This document shows, piece after piece, positions 30,896-39,602 of a stretch of DNA of 64,000 nt. The stretch spans positions 1 to 64,000 of the forward strand of contig CAWJCN010000005.1 in assembly GCA_963841415.1 (NCBI GenBank), in the 5' to 3' direction. This stretch comes from DASUAS01 sp963841415 (lineage in GTDB: Bacteria > Actinomycetota > Acidimicrobiia > IMCC26256 > DASPTH01). Both the position numbers and the translations under genes were made by a program. The stretch's first letter is position 1. Each line of letters opens with the position of its first letter. Below the pieces are notes generated by a model. The model was not told the DNA's origin. It saw only the letters and a program-made list of their open reading frames with translations, and made no database searches.

Positions 30896-31909
30896 GTGGA
30901 TCTCGACCCGACGGCCGAGCAGCAGTCGATCATCGACGTGTTCGGCGGGCTGGTCGATCGCACCGCTCCGCTCGAGCAGCTGCGTGACCACGAGCCGGTC
31001 GGGTTCTCCCCCGCGTTGTGGGAGCAACTGGTGGCCGTCGGTGCGCCGGGGATGGCGATCCCCGAGACCGACGGCGGTGCGGACGCGACGATGCTCGACC
31101 TCGCCTTGGCCGTCGAGATGCTCGGGCGGCGACTCGCCCCGGCGCCACTGATCGAACACGCGGTCGCGGCCCGATTGCTCGCACGCGCCGACGCGCTCCC
31201 GTCCGACGTGCTCGACGGTACGAGCATCGCCACGATCGCGCTCCGGCCTGCAACCGACGGCACGGCCCGTCTCGTGCCCGCGGGCGCGGTGGCCGATTCA
31301 GTCGTCGCGCTGTGCGACGACGACCTGGTGGTGATCGACTCACCACCCGGCGAGCACGTCCCCAACCTGGCGTCGGCACCGCTCGCCCATCGCGACCTTC
31401 ATGACGCACGCGTCCTGGAGTCTGGTGCACGGGCGCGGCAGCTCCATGACGACGCCGTCGACGAGTGGCGCGCACTCACTGCCGCCGCGCTCGCGGGTCT
31501 CGGACTCGGCGCCCTTGAGATCGGCGTCAGCTACGTCACCGAACGCGAGCAGTTCGGCGTGCCGATCGGATCGTTCCAATCGATACAACACGCGCTCGCA
31601 GACGTGAGCGTCGCGCTCGACGGGGCGCAGCTGCTCGCTCGCAAAGCGGCGTGGGCGCGGGATGTCGAGGCCGACGACGCCCCGCAGTTGGCCGCGATGG
31701 CTCTTGTGTTCGCCGCCGAGCAGTCGCAGCGCGCGGCGGAACGAGCGCTGCACTTCCACGGTGGCTACGGGTTCATGGAGGAGTTCGACATCCAGCTCTT
31801 CTACCGGCGGGCCAAGGGCTGGGCGAACGTGCTCGACGAGCCGGCGCGCGAGTACGCACGCCTCGCTGATCTTCGTTACGGGCGGCTCGCCGCGGTCGCC
31901 GCGGGCTGA
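30896..31909 (+). CDS. Acyl-CoA dehydrogenase family protein (short, first of three)
   Basis: A 337-residue acyl-CoA dehydrogenase-fold protein, shorter than the usual 380. The N-terminal helical domain (LWEQLVAVGAPGMAIPETDGG, about 42-62) is followed by a reduced middle domain, and the C-terminal domain has TEREQFGVPIGSFQSIQHALADV (about 215-237) and ALHFHGGYGFMEEFDIQLFYRRAKG. The missing part of the middle FAD/substrate domain suggests it is the non-catalytic partner in a mixed complex, as in mycobacterial alpha2-beta2 FadE pairs. It is the first gene of a three-dehydrogenase operon. Confidence 0.85.
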   Translation: MDLDPTAEQQSIIDVFGGLVDRTAPLEQLRDHEPVGFSPALWEQLVAVGAPGMAIPETDGGADATMLDLALAVEMLGRRLAPAPLIEHAVAARLLARADALPSDVLDGTSIATIALRPATDGTARLVPAGAVADSVVALCDDDLVVIDSPPGEHVPNLASAPLAHRDLHDARVLESGARARQLHDDAVDEWRALTAAALAGLGLGALEIGVSYVTEREQFGVPIGSFQSIQHALADVSVALDGAQLLARKAAWARDVEADDAPQLAAMALVFAAEQSQRAAERALHFHGGYGFMEEFDIQLFYRRAKGWANVLDEPAREYARLADLRYGRLAAVAAG

Positions 31910-31910
31910 C

Positions 31911-33077
31911 GTGGACTTCACACCGTCACCCGCGGCCGAGCAGTTCGGAGAGGAGGTGCGCGCGCTCGTCGCGCGTGTCTACACGGACGAGCGTCGCCAG
32001 CACGCGCACGACACGGGAACCATGCACGACTGGGAGCTCCACCGGGCGATGGCCGACCAGGGTTGGATCCGCCAAGCCCTCCCCGAGGCGCTGGGTGGCG
32101 GGGGTCGCGGCCCCGAGGAGCTCGCGGTGCTGTTCCGTGAGCTCGAGCTCGCCGGTGCGCCCTACGACGGCATGAGCATCTGCACGATGGTGGCGTCGGT
32201 CCTCGCACACGCGGGCAACGAGATGCAGCAGCGCGAGATCCTGCCGAAGCTGCTGACCGGCGAGTCGCTGATCGCGCTCGGCTATTCAGAGCCCGACGCC
32301 GGATCCGACGTCGCCGCCGCCCGCACGCGCGCCGTGCGCGACGGCGACGGCTGGCGCATCGACGGCCAGAAGATCTTCACGAGCCTGGCCGAGGAGTCGG
32401 AGTGGGTGTTCCTCCTCACGCGCACCGACCTCGACGTGGCGAAGCACCAGGGCCTCACGTTCTTCCTCGTGCCCACCTCCGCGCCGGGCTTCGAGCTCCA
32501 GCCCATCCGCACGCTGTCGGGGAAGCGCACCAACATGACCTTCTACGACGGTGTCGAAGTGGGTGACGAGTGGCGGGTCGGCGACGTCGACGGCGGCTGG
32601 CAGGTGATGCTGGTCGCGCTGTCGTTCGAGCGCGGCGTCGCCGGCGGTGTGCGCGACGCAGAGCGACTGCTGCGCGTGGCCGAGGCGCACGCGCGCGCGA
32701 CGGTCAACGACGACGGGCAACCGCTGCTTGCACAAGCGACGCGACGCGAGGCGCTGGCCCGCCTGGCCGTCGACACGGAGGTGGCCGATCTCCTGACCAG
32801 TCGGGCCGCGTGGGTGGCGGCGTCGGGGAAGCTGCCGGGGATCGAGGGCGCGGCGAGCAAGCTCTTCGCGACCGAAGCGCTGCAGCGCGGCATCAACCGC
32901 CTCGTCGACGCGGCCGGCCCCGACGGGCTGGTGCAGGCGCACGACGTGACCGAGCTGGGTGCGTTCTACGAGTACTGCTACCGGTTCGCGCCGGTGACCA
33001 CCATCTACGGCGGGACCAGCGAGATCCAGCGCAACCTCGTGGCGCAGCGCGGCCTCGGGCTGCCGCGCGGTCGCTGA
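31911..33077 (+). CDS. Acyl-CoA dehydrogenase (second of three)
   Basis: A 388-residue acyl-CoA dehydrogenase. FAD/substrate motifs YSEPDAGSDVAAARTRA (about 124-140) and DGQKIFTSLAEESEWVFLLTRT (about 148-169) are present. At the usual catalytic Glu position the sequence is IYGGTSEIQRN, with Gly instead of Glu, while a Glu lies in ALSFERGVAGG at the helix-G position used by isovaleryl-CoA and some FadE enzymes, so activity is likely retained. The GTG start follows the previous TGA by one base. Probably forms a heteromer with a neighbour. Confidence 0.88.
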   Translation: MDFTPSPAAEQFGEEVRALVARVYTDERRQHAHDTGTMHDWELHRAMADQGWIRQALPEALGGGGRGPEELAVLFRELELAGAPYDGMSICTMVASVLAHAGNEMQQREILPKLLTGESLIALGYSEPDAGSDVAAARTRAVRDGDGWRIDGQKIFTSLAEESEWVFLLTRTDLDVAKHQGLTFFLVPTSAPGFELQPIRTLSGKRTNMTFYDGVEVGDEWRVGDVDGGWQVMLVALSFERGVAGGVRDAERLLRVAEAHARATVNDDGQPLLAQATRREALARLAVDTEVADLLTSRAAWVAASGKLPGIEGAASKLFATEALQRGINRLVDAAGPDGLVQAHDVTELGAFYEYCYRFAPVTTIYGGTSEIQRNLVAQRGLGLPRGR

Positions 33078-33088
33078 CAGGACGGACC

Positions 33089-34252
33089 ATGCGCGCGCTG
33101 CCCGGCCTGAAGCTGGAGCCCGAAGCGGAGCTCTTCCGCGCCGAGGTGCGCGCGTTCCTGTCCAACTCGCTGGCGTCGGGTACCCGTGACCTCTCCGACC
33201 TCACCGGGTGGGACGCCACGTTCGAGCGTGAGGTCGTGCGCGCCGCGGGCGCGGCGGGTTTCCTGGGGGTGAGTCTCCCGGTCGAGCTCGGGGGCGGCGG
33301 GCGACCACCGAGCTGGCAGGCGGCGGTGAGCTACGAGGCCGCGTACCACGATGCGCCGCTCATCGACACCGCCGCGGTGCTGGTGGCGCCGACCGTCGCC
33401 GCGTTCGGCACCGACGCGCAGCGCGACACGATCGTGCGAGCCGCGTGTGAGGGCACGGTGAACGCGTGCATCGCCTACACCGAGCCCGGCGCGGGCAGTG
33501 ATCTGTCGAGCATCGCGACGACCGCGCGCGAGCAGCACGACGGCTTCGTCGTCGACGGCGAGAAGGTGTTCGTGACCGGCGCGCACAAGGCCGACTGGTG
33601 CTGCACCATCGCGCGCACCGATCCGGCGTCGACCGGACGCCGCGGCCTCACCATGTTCCTCGTCGACATGACGACGCCGGGGGTCGAGGTCGTACGGCAC
33701 GAGACCGCCAACCGGTGGACCCTCTCCACCGTGCGCTTCACGAACGTCGCAGTGGGGCGCGACACGGTGTTGGGGGAGGTCGGCGACGGCTGGCGGCAGT
33801 TGTCGGCTGCGCTGCTCGCCGAGCGCAGCGGCGCCGCCTGGCTCGGCTGGGCGACCCGCGGCCTCGAGGCGCTGGTCGACCGCTGCGCGGGAACGCGCGA
33901 CGAGGTGGAGCGGGGCGCGCTCGCCGACCTGGTGTGCCGCTGGTTCGCCGCCGTCGGTCGCGTCGAGCGCGTGCTGGCGCTGCAGGACGCGGGTGTTGCG
34001 CCCGTCGCCGAGGGGGCAGTGAGCAAGGTGTGCGTGACCGAGCTGCTCCAGCACATCGGTCGGGTCGGCGTCGCGGCGTTGGGCCCGGAGGCGCTCACCG
34101 CGCCCGGCTGGTTCGGCGGACCACTGCCCGAGTGGTTCGCGTACGAATTGGTCGAGCGCCTGCATCCGTCGCTGAGCGTCGGCGCCAACGAGATCCAACG
34201 CACGACGATCGCCGACGTGGGACTGGGCCTTCCGCCCGAGCCCCGCACCTGA
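33089..34252 (+). CDS. Acyl-CoA dehydrogenase (third of three)
   Basis: A 387-residue acyl-CoA dehydrogenase. YTEPGAGSDLSSIATTA (about 131-147) and DGEKVFVTGAHKADWCCTIART (about 156-177) are the FAD and substrate segments. The C-terminal motif is SVGANEIQRTTIAD, again lacking the canonical Glu, while LLAERSGAAWLG offers the helix-G Glu. A GACAGGACG-like site precedes the ATG at 33089, 11 nt after the previous stop. Three different dehydrogenases in tandem next to a ligase suggest stepwise beta-oxidation of one complex acid or one mixed complex. Confidence 0.88.
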   Translation: MRALPGLKLEPEAELFRAEVRAFLSNSLASGTRDLSDLTGWDATFEREVVRAAGAAGFLGVSLPVELGGGGRPPSWQAAVSYEAAYHDAPLIDTAAVLVAPTVAAFGTDAQRDTIVRAACEGTVNACIAYTEPGAGSDLSSIATTAREQHDGFVVDGEKVFVTGAHKADWCCTIARTDPASTGRRGLTMFLVDMTTPGVEVVRHETANRWTLSTVRFTNVAVGRDTVLGEVGDGWRQLSAALLAERSGAAWLGWATRGLEALVDRCAGTRDEVERGALADLVCRWFAAVGRVERVLALQDAGVAPVAEGAVSKVCVTELLQHIGRVGVAALGPEALTAPGWFGGPLPEWFAYELVERLHPSLSVGANEIQRTTIADVGLGLPPEPRT

Positions 34253-34274
34253 TCACGAACGAACCGGGGGGAAC

Positions 34275-35330
34275 ATGACGTACCGAGTGGTGGGATGGTC
34301 GACCGGTGGGGTCGGGCGGTTGGCGATCCGGGCCATCGCCCGGCGACCCGACCTGGAGCTGGCCGGCGTGTGGGTGCACCGCGCGGAGAAGGACGGCGCC
34401 GACGCGGGCACGCTGGCCGGCATCGACCCACTCGGGGTGGCGGCGACCATCGACGCCGACGCGCTGCTGGCGGCGCGGCCGGATTGCGTGTGCTACTCGG
34501 CGTCGGGGGAGGAGCTCGACGCGGCAGCCGTCCCGGACCTGGTGCGCATGCTCGAGGCGGGGATCAACGTGGTGACCGTGTCGACACCGGGCCTCGTCCA
34601 TCCCGCGGGCTACCCGCCGGAGTGGCGCGCCCAGCTCGAGCAGGCGGCGGCGCGCGGAAACGCGACGTTGTACGCGTCGGGCATCGAACCGGGGTTCGCC
34701 GGCGACCAACTCCCGCTCACGCTGATGACGATGAGCGACACGGTGAGCTCGGTGCGCACACAGGAGATCTTCCGGTACGACGGCTACCCCGTGGCGTTCG
34801 TGATGTTCGAGGTGTTCGGGTTCGGCAAACCGATGGAGCACCAGGCGATCATGGCCATGCCGGGTGTGCAGTCGGGCACGTGGGGTCCGCCGGTGCGCAT
34901 GATCGCCGATCGTCTGGGCGTGGAGATCGACGAGATCCGCGAGACCTACGAGAAGGTGATCACGCCGCGCACGCTCGAGGTCGCGGCGGGCACGATCGAG
35001 GCCGGCACCGTCGGCGCAGTGCGGTTCGAGACCATCGGCGTGGTCGACGGACGCGACGCGATCATCATCGAACACGTCAACCGCATGGCGTCCGACCTCG
35101 CACCGGAGTGGCCGACCGCGACGCGCGACGGCACCTACCGCATCGTGATCGAGGGCAACCCCGACCTCACCTGCGAGCTCACCGTCGGCCAGCCGGACAC
35201 CGCCAGCGACGACGGCATGGTCGCCACCACCATGCGCCTGGTCAACGCCATCCCTTACGTCTGCGACGCCCCCGCCGGTCTGGTCAGCTCCCTCGACCTG
35301 CCGTTGACGACGCCGAAATACGCCTTTTGA
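34275..35330 (+). CDS. NAD(P)H-dependent amine dehydrogenase-like (DAPB-fold) protein
   Basis: A 351-residue protein with the Rossmann start YRVVGWSTGGVGRLAIRAIARRPDLELAGVWVH typical of dihydrodipicolinate-reductase-like proteins grouped with 2,4-diaminopentanoate dehydrogenase. VCYSASGEELDAAAVPDLVRMLEAGINVVTVSTPGLVHP (about 74-112) and the GIEPGFAGDQLPL segment are typical. In mycobacteria and relatives many such genes lie next to beta-oxidation operons; the substrate is unknown. GGGGGGAAC before the ATG is a plausible ribosome binding site. It may be the last gene of the dehydrogenase operon, 22 nt after it. Confidence 0.8.
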   Translation: MTYRVVGWSTGGVGRLAIRAIARRPDLELAGVWVHRAEKDGADAGTLAGIDPLGVAATIDADALLAARPDCVCYSASGEELDAAAVPDLVRMLEAGINVVTVSTPGLVHPAGYPPEWRAQLEQAAARGNATLYASGIEPGFAGDQLPLTLMTMSDTVSSVRTQEIFRYDGYPVAFVMFEVFGFGKPMEHQAIMAMPGVQSGTWGPPVRMIADRLGVEIDEIRETYEKVITPRTLEVAAGTIEAGTVGAVRFETIGVVDGRDAIIIEHVNRMASDLAPEWPTATRDGTYRIVIEGNPDLTCELTVGQPDTASDDGMVATTMRLVNAIPYVCDAPAGLVSSLDLPLTTPKYAF

Positions 35331-35343
35331 TCGCGAGGTGGGG

Positions 35344-36342
35344 TCAGGCGGTGCTGAGGGGGCCGGCGTAGGCGGCGGCGACCGCGGCCTCGAAGGCGTG
35401 GTCGTGGAGCGGATCGGCGACGGCGGGGAGGGCGATGCCGCGGGCGTCGCAGTCGGCCCGCCAGGTGGCGAGAACCCGATCGAAGGTGAGGTCGTCGAGG
35501 TGCTCATCGAAGACGCGGGCGTCCTCGGCGTCGTGGAAGCACTCGGCCTTCCACGAGATGGAGATGCGGATGTCGTCGCGATCGAAGCGGCCGAAGCCCT
35601 GGTCACCCTTCGTGATCCGCCAGCAGTGCGACGTGTCGTCGAACGACAGCAACGAGTCGATGGGCACGAGCGAGAACCGGCCGTCGCCGACCGCCTCCAC
35701 CCGGTGGTACATGAAGTCGTTGTCGCCGACAACCGCGGTGTTCGACGGCGGCTCGATGGTCACCTCGGGCGCGGCACCGCCGTCGGGCCAGTAGCTGAAG
35801 CCGCCGTTCGGACCGTCGTAGTACCACGCGACTGCGGTCGCGACCTTCACCCGCCAGCGTTCGAACAGCCCGGACGCCGCCATCGCGCTCACCACCCACG
35901 CCGGGTACTGCGACCGCTCGACACCGCGGAACGTGGGGACGTCGGTGTGCTTGCGGTTCTGCGGCATCGGTGCGGTGAGGTTGCTGAACACGATGAGCGG
36001 CCGCACGATCTCGGCGTCGAACACCTGCGCCGCCGCGGCCATGAGCCGTTCGTTGCGCAACACCGACTCGACACCGTCGATGTGGGCCGCGCGCGACGAC
36101 ACCCAGTCGCCGCGGTAGATCGGCATTGCCATGAGCTCGCCGTCGACGAGCACGCCGACGGCGTCGGGCGAACCGGTGCGAGCCGCCTCGCGGTACGCGT
36201 CGAGCGACGCCGCGAACTCGCGCAGCATCAGCACGTGCGCGTAGGGGCCGTTCGTCTCGCACAGCCGCCACGCCAGCTCGGGATCGTCGAGCACACCCGA
36301 CACGGTGACGGGGCGGCGCGGCGCGAGCTCGGTCGTCGTCAT
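35344..36342 (-). CDS. Hypothetical protein with an oxygenase-like HxD motif
   Basis: A 332-residue protein. I do not recognise a named family. The middle shows NRKHTDVPTFRGVERSQYPAWV (about 127-148) with an HxD pair, then VAWYYDGPNGGFSYWPDGG, and DNDFMYHRVEAVG (about 206-218) with a His, followed by Arg-containing strands (DIRISISWK). This order, HxD-His-Arg on strands, resembles Fe(II)/2-oxoglutarate oxygenases, which hydroxylate small molecules. TATCGT 7 nt before the ATG suggests a leaderless mRNA. Divergent from the Tat phosphoesterase over 51 bp. Oxygenase assignment is tentative. Confidence 0.55.
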   Translation of the reverse strand: MTTTELAPRRPVTVSGVLDDPELAWRLCETNGPYAHVLMLREFAASLDAYREAARTGSPDAVGVLVDGELMAMPIYRGDWVSSRAAHIDGVESVLRNERLMAAAAQVFDAEIVRPLIVFSNLTAPMPQNRKHTDVPTFRGVERSQYPAWVVSAMAASGLFERWRVKVATAVAWYYDGPNGGFSYWPDGGAAPEVTIEPPSNTAVVGDNDFMYHRVEAVGDGRFSLVPIDSLLSFDDTSHCWRITKGDQGFGRFDRDDIRISISWKAECFHDAEDARVFDEHLDDLTFDRVLATWRADCDARGIALPAVADPLHDHAFEAAVAAAYAGPLSTA

Positions 36343-36349
36343 CCCGTTG

Positions 36350-36355
36350 ACGATA
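36350..36355 (-). promoter_or_regulatory. Leaderless-type -10 element (hypothetical 36342)
   Basis: TATCGT, then 7 nt to the ATG at 36342. Confidence 0.5.
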
Positions 36356-36379
36356 CTCCGCTGTCGTTTCCGTCCCCGC

Positions 36380-36385
36380 TAGCGT
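36380..36385 (+). promoter_or_regulatory. Leaderless-type -10 element (phosphoesterase)
   Basis: TAGCGT, then 8 nt to the ATG at 36394. Confidence 0.5.
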
Positions 36386-36393
36386 CGTCGACC

Positions 36394-37941
36394 ATGGGCA
36401 GGGACGATCACCACAACCGGATGTCGCGACGCGCCTTCATGGGCGCGGCAGGAGCGGCCGGCGCACTCGCAGCGACCACCCCCTTCGCCCGGGCCGCCAA
36501 CGCGCTCGCGGCCCGGGCGGCCTCGACTGCGCCCGCGGGGTCGGGCCTCGACGCGGTCGAGCACGTGGTCGTCGTCATGCAGGAGAACCGGTCGTTCGAC
36601 CACTACTTCGGCACCTACCCGGGTGTGAAGGGGTTCGACGACCACGGATCCAACCTGGGCGTCTTTGCCCAAGCCTGGCCCGGCGGCAAGGCGCCGAAGC
36701 TCCTGCCGTACAAGCTCGACCACGCGACCCTTCAGGACCAGTGCGCGGGCAATGCCGACATCCCGGACCACGACTGGTTCCCGCAGCACGACAGCTGGGC
36801 GAAGGGCCGCATGAACCGGTGGGTGATCACGCACTCCAAGCCGCAGTTCGGCGGGTCCGCACAGGGCCCGCTCGTCATGGGCTACTACGACCGCGACAAC
36901 GTCCCGCTGCACTGGGCACTCGCCGACGCGTTCACGATCTGCGACGGATACCACGCGTCGGTGATCGGGCCGACCATGCCCAACCGGCTCTACTCGCTCT
37001 CGGGCATGATCGACCCCGGAGGCGAGCACGGCGGGCCGGTGATCACGACCCCCGACGTCGGTCGGTCGCCGGATGCAGTCGGCAGCGTCGACTGGAAGAC
37101 GATGTTCGAGGTGCTCTCCGAGAGCGGGATCGGTTGGAAGGTCTACCAACCCCCGCGCACGTCGGTTGGCCCAACACAGAGCCTCAACCTCGCCGTCGGC
37201 TTCAACGCGCTCCTCTACTTCAAGCAGTACCTCGAAGATCCGGCGTCCGAGCTCTACCAGCGCGCGTTCCTGCCGGTGTGGCCGGACGAGTTCGCCGCCG
37301 ACGTCGCGTCGAACACGCTGCCGCCGGTGTCATGGATCATTCCCTCGCTCGTCGACTCCGAGCACCCGTCGGCCGCGCCCACGAACGGGGCGTCGCACGT
37401 GGCGCGCGTCCTCTCGACGCTGATGGCGAACGCCGACGTGTGGTCGAAGACCGTGGTCTTCCTCACCTACGACGAGAACGGCGGGTTCTTCGACCACGTC
37501 GCGCCCCCGACCGCCCCGGCCGGCACCGAGGGCGAGTACCTCTCGGTGCGCCCTCTCCCGCAGGTCGCGGGCGGTATCGCCGGTCCCATCGGGCTCGGAT
37601 ACCGCGTGCCCATGCTCGTGATCTCGCCGTTCAGCCGCGGCGGCCATGTGAACTCCGACACCTTCGACCACACGTCGTTGCTGCGCTTCCTCGAGGCGCG
37701 CTTCGGTGTGAAGGCGCCCAACCTCACCGCGTGGCGGCGCAAGACGGTCGGCGATCTGACGTCGACCCTCGACCTCGGCCGCACGGACCTGGCCGCGTTC
37801 GTCCCGCCGTCACTGGTCAAGCAGCAGGCGGAGCTGGCCGACTGGTGCCCAGCCAACCAGTCCCCGGCCTCGCTGCTCGCGACACCACCCGCATTGACGC
37901 TCCACGTGCCCCAGCGGATGCCGAAGCAGGAGACCCGATAG
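36394..37941 (+). CDS. Tat-exported phosphoesterase (phospholipase C/acid phosphatase family)
   Basis: A 515-residue secreted hydrolase. The N-terminus has a twin-arginine signal (MSRRAFMGAAGAAGALAATT, residues 10-29) with an ATG start at 36394 decided by the upstream TAGCGT; the longer open frame upstream is antisense to the neighbouring gene. The mature part begins with the family motif VVVMQENRSFDHYFGTYPG (about 54-72), and contains HWALADAFTICDGYHASVIGPTMPNRLYSLSG, TYDENGGFFDHVAPP and RVPMLVISPFSRGG, which carry the metal ligands. It hydrolyses phosphate mono- or diesters outside the cell, perhaps for phosphate supply. Non-specific phospholipase C and acid phosphatase are both possible. 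Confidence 0.9.
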   Translation: MGRDDHHNRMSRRAFMGAAGAAGALAATTPFARAANALAARAASTAPAGSGLDAVEHVVVVMQENRSFDHYFGTYPGVKGFDDHGSNLGVFAQAWPGGKAPKLLPYKLDHATLQDQCAGNADIPDHDWFPQHDSWAKGRMNRWVITHSKPQFGGSAQGPLVMGYYDRDNVPLHWALADAFTICDGYHASVIGPTMPNRLYSLSGMIDPGGEHGGPVITTPDVGRSPDAVGSVDWKTMFEVLSESGIGWKVYQPPRTSVGPTQSLNLAVGFNALLYFKQYLEDPASELYQRAFLPVWPDEFAADVASNTLPPVSWIIPSLVDSEHPSAAPTNGASHVARVLSTLMANADVWSKTVVFLTYDENGGFFDHVAPPTAPAGTEGEYLSVRPLPQVAGGIAGPIGLGYRVPMLVISPFSRGGHVNSDTFDHTSLLRFLEARFGVKAPNLTAWRRKTVGDLTSTLDLGRTDLAAFVPPSLVKQQAELADWCPANQSPASLLATPPALTLHVPQRMPKQETR

Positions 37942-37950
37942 CCGTCGCGC

Positions 37951-38574
37951 TCACTCGTCGGGCGCGTCGCCAGCCTCGTCGACGGCGTGCCGGCGCGCGA
38001 TCCCGGCGGTGAGGATCCCGATCTCGAGCTCGAACAGCTCGTCGGCCTCTTCGGGTGTGACGCCCGACGGATTGCTCCCCGACAGGCGTCCGCGCCGCGC
38101 TTCGGGCGCGGGCGTGCTCGATCCCTGCTCCATGGCCACGAACCCGACCGTCGCCCACATGAGGAGGCGGCAGGCCTGCACCGCGGCGTCGGCGGTGAGA
38201 CCGCCGTCGCGCAGCGCGGCGATCAACGGACGCGACGCCTCCACGTAGGGCTCGCGACCCGCGCCGAGGTAGAGGCGGCTGTCGGGCGTGCGCTTGAGTC
38301 GCTCGCGCAGCTCGCGGCACCAGCGCTCCGCGTAGTCGGGCCACGATTCACCGGCACTGGCCGCGGGCGCGAGGTCGAGCAGCAGGTGGTCGGCGACGGC
38401 GTCGATCAGCGCGGCCTTGTTGCCCACCCGGGTGTAGAGCGGCATCGGGGAGACCCCGAGGCGATCGGCCACGTTGCGCATGCTCACCGCGTCCAGCCCG
38501 CGCTCCTGCAGGATCACGATGGCCGCGGCGACGATCTCGTCCGCGTCGAGCTCGAACTCGCCGGGGCTGGTCAT
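37951..38574 (-). CDS. TetR-family regulator closing the ACAD-APH operon
   Basis: A 207-residue TetR regulator. The helix-turn-helix is VSMRNVADRLGVSPMPLYTRVGNKAALID (about 30-58), and the C-terminal domain is a TetR_C_11-like helical ligand domain ending with a disordered Pro/Arg segment (STPAPEARRGRLSG). The ATG overlaps the stop of the APH kinase gene (ATGA), so it is the last gene of the seven-gene operon and most likely controls it in response to an acyl-CoA. An operator could lie near 44262-44320, upstream of the first gene. Confidence 0.85.
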   Translation of the reverse strand: MTSPGEFELDADEIVAAAIVILQERGLDAVSMRNVADRLGVSPMPLYTRVGNKAALIDAVADHLLLDLAPAASAGESWPDYAERWCRELRERLKRTPDSRLYLGAGREPYVEASRPLIAALRDGGLTADAAVQACRLLMWATVGFVAMEQGSSTPAPEARRGRLSGSNPSGVTPEEADELFELEIGILTAGIARRHAVDEAGDAPDE

Positions 38575-39602
38575 CGGTCCGAGCCCTCGACCAGGGTGAG
38601 GGCGCTGGCGAGGAGTTGGTCCGCCTGGTGCCCGAAGTACTCGTGCACCGGCTTCTTCGACTCGCCGCGCAGGAACTTGGCGTAGCTGCCCTCGAGGACG
38701 ATGGCGAGCTTCCACCGCGAGAAGACGTCGTACCAGTCGAGGCGCGAGACGTCGCGTCCGGTGCGGTCGTGGTAGCGCGCGACGAGCGCGGCGGCCGACG
38801 GGAGGCCGGCGCGATCGAACGCGGGCGTGGTGGCGACCCCGAGGGGCATGGTGCCTTCGGAACCAGGGTGGAAGATCATCGCCCACGCGAGGTCGACCAA
38901 CGGATCGCCGATCGACGCCATCTCCCAGTCGACGACCGCCAGCAGCTGGGGAGGGGCGGTCTCGGCGAAGAGGACGTTGTCGAGCTTGTAGTCGCCGTGC
39001 GCGAGCCCGCGTGCCTGGTCGGGCGGCAGCGCGTCGGTCAACCAGGTTCCGACGCGTGTCGCCGCAGGCAGGTCGCGCCCGCCGTACGACTCGAGCTGCG
39101 ACAACCAGCGGCCGATCTGGCGGTCGAGGTAGGGACCGGAGTGGGCGAATTCCCCGAGACCGCACGCCTCCCAATCGACCGCGTGGACCTCCGCGAGCGC
39201 GTCGAACAATTCCTCGAGCGCGCGCGCCTGTTGGTCGGGTCGCGCCGTCCACGCCTCGGGGATGCTGCTGCGCACCGGGACGCCGTCGATCCGCGTCATC
39301 AGGTAGAACGGCGCGCCGAAGACCTCGGAGTCCTCGCACGCGAGCACCGGTCGGGCGATGCGTACCGCTTGGTCCTTGATCGCGTCGAGGAAGCGGAACT
39401 CGCGCAGCACGTCGTGCGCGGTCGCCGAGCTGCGGTGCGGCGGCGCCTGCCGGAGCACCCACCGCTCCTCGCCGCGCGTGAGGGCGTACACGTCGCAGGA
39501 TCCGCCGCCCGCCATCGGCTCGACCACGAGGTCGACCGAGTCGCCCAGACGCGCGTCGAGGTACTCGCGCAGCCGATCGGCAAGCACCGGTTCCGTGCTC
39601 AT
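38571..39602 (-). CDS. APH-fold phosphotransferase (ACAD10/11- and LvaA-type kinase)
   Basis: A 343-residue aminoglycoside-phosphotransferase-fold kinase of the acyl-CoA type. The nucleotide Lys region is CDVYALTRGEERWVLRQAPP (about 36-55), the Brenner motif is LAHGDYKLDNVLF (about 198-210) and the metal-binding motif VVDWEMASIGDPLVDLAWAMIFH (about 222-244). SYAKFLRGESKKP near the C-terminus is typical of the group fused to ACAD in animal ACAD11. LvaA of Pseudomonas and the ACAD10/11 kinases phosphorylate the 4-hydroxy group of 4-hydroxyacyl-CoA. The start overlaps the HAD gene stop. Function here is inferred from family and operon. Confidence 0.88.
   Translation of the reverse strand: MSTEPVLADRLREYLDARLGDSVDLVVEPMAGGGSCDVYALTRGEERWVLRQAPPHRSSATAHDVLREFRFLDAIKDQAVRIARPVLACEDSEVFGAPFYLMTRIDGVPVRSSIPEAWTARPDQQARALEELFDALAEVHAVDWEACGLGEFAHSGPYLDRQIGRWLSQLESYGGRDLPAATRVGTWLTDALPPDQARGLAHGDYKLDNVLFAETAPPQLLAVVDWEMASIGDPLVDLAWAMIFHPGSEGTMPLGVATTPAFDRAGLPSAAALVARYHDRTGRDVSRLDWYDVFSRWKLAIVLEGSYAKFLRGESKKPVHEYFGHQADQLLASALTLVEGSDR

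Noticed and set aside
35338..36393. Long N-terminal extension of the Tat phosphoesterase frame
   Set aside because: It is antisense to the oxygenase-like gene, and a clear Tat signal and TAGCGT promoter place the start at 36394.
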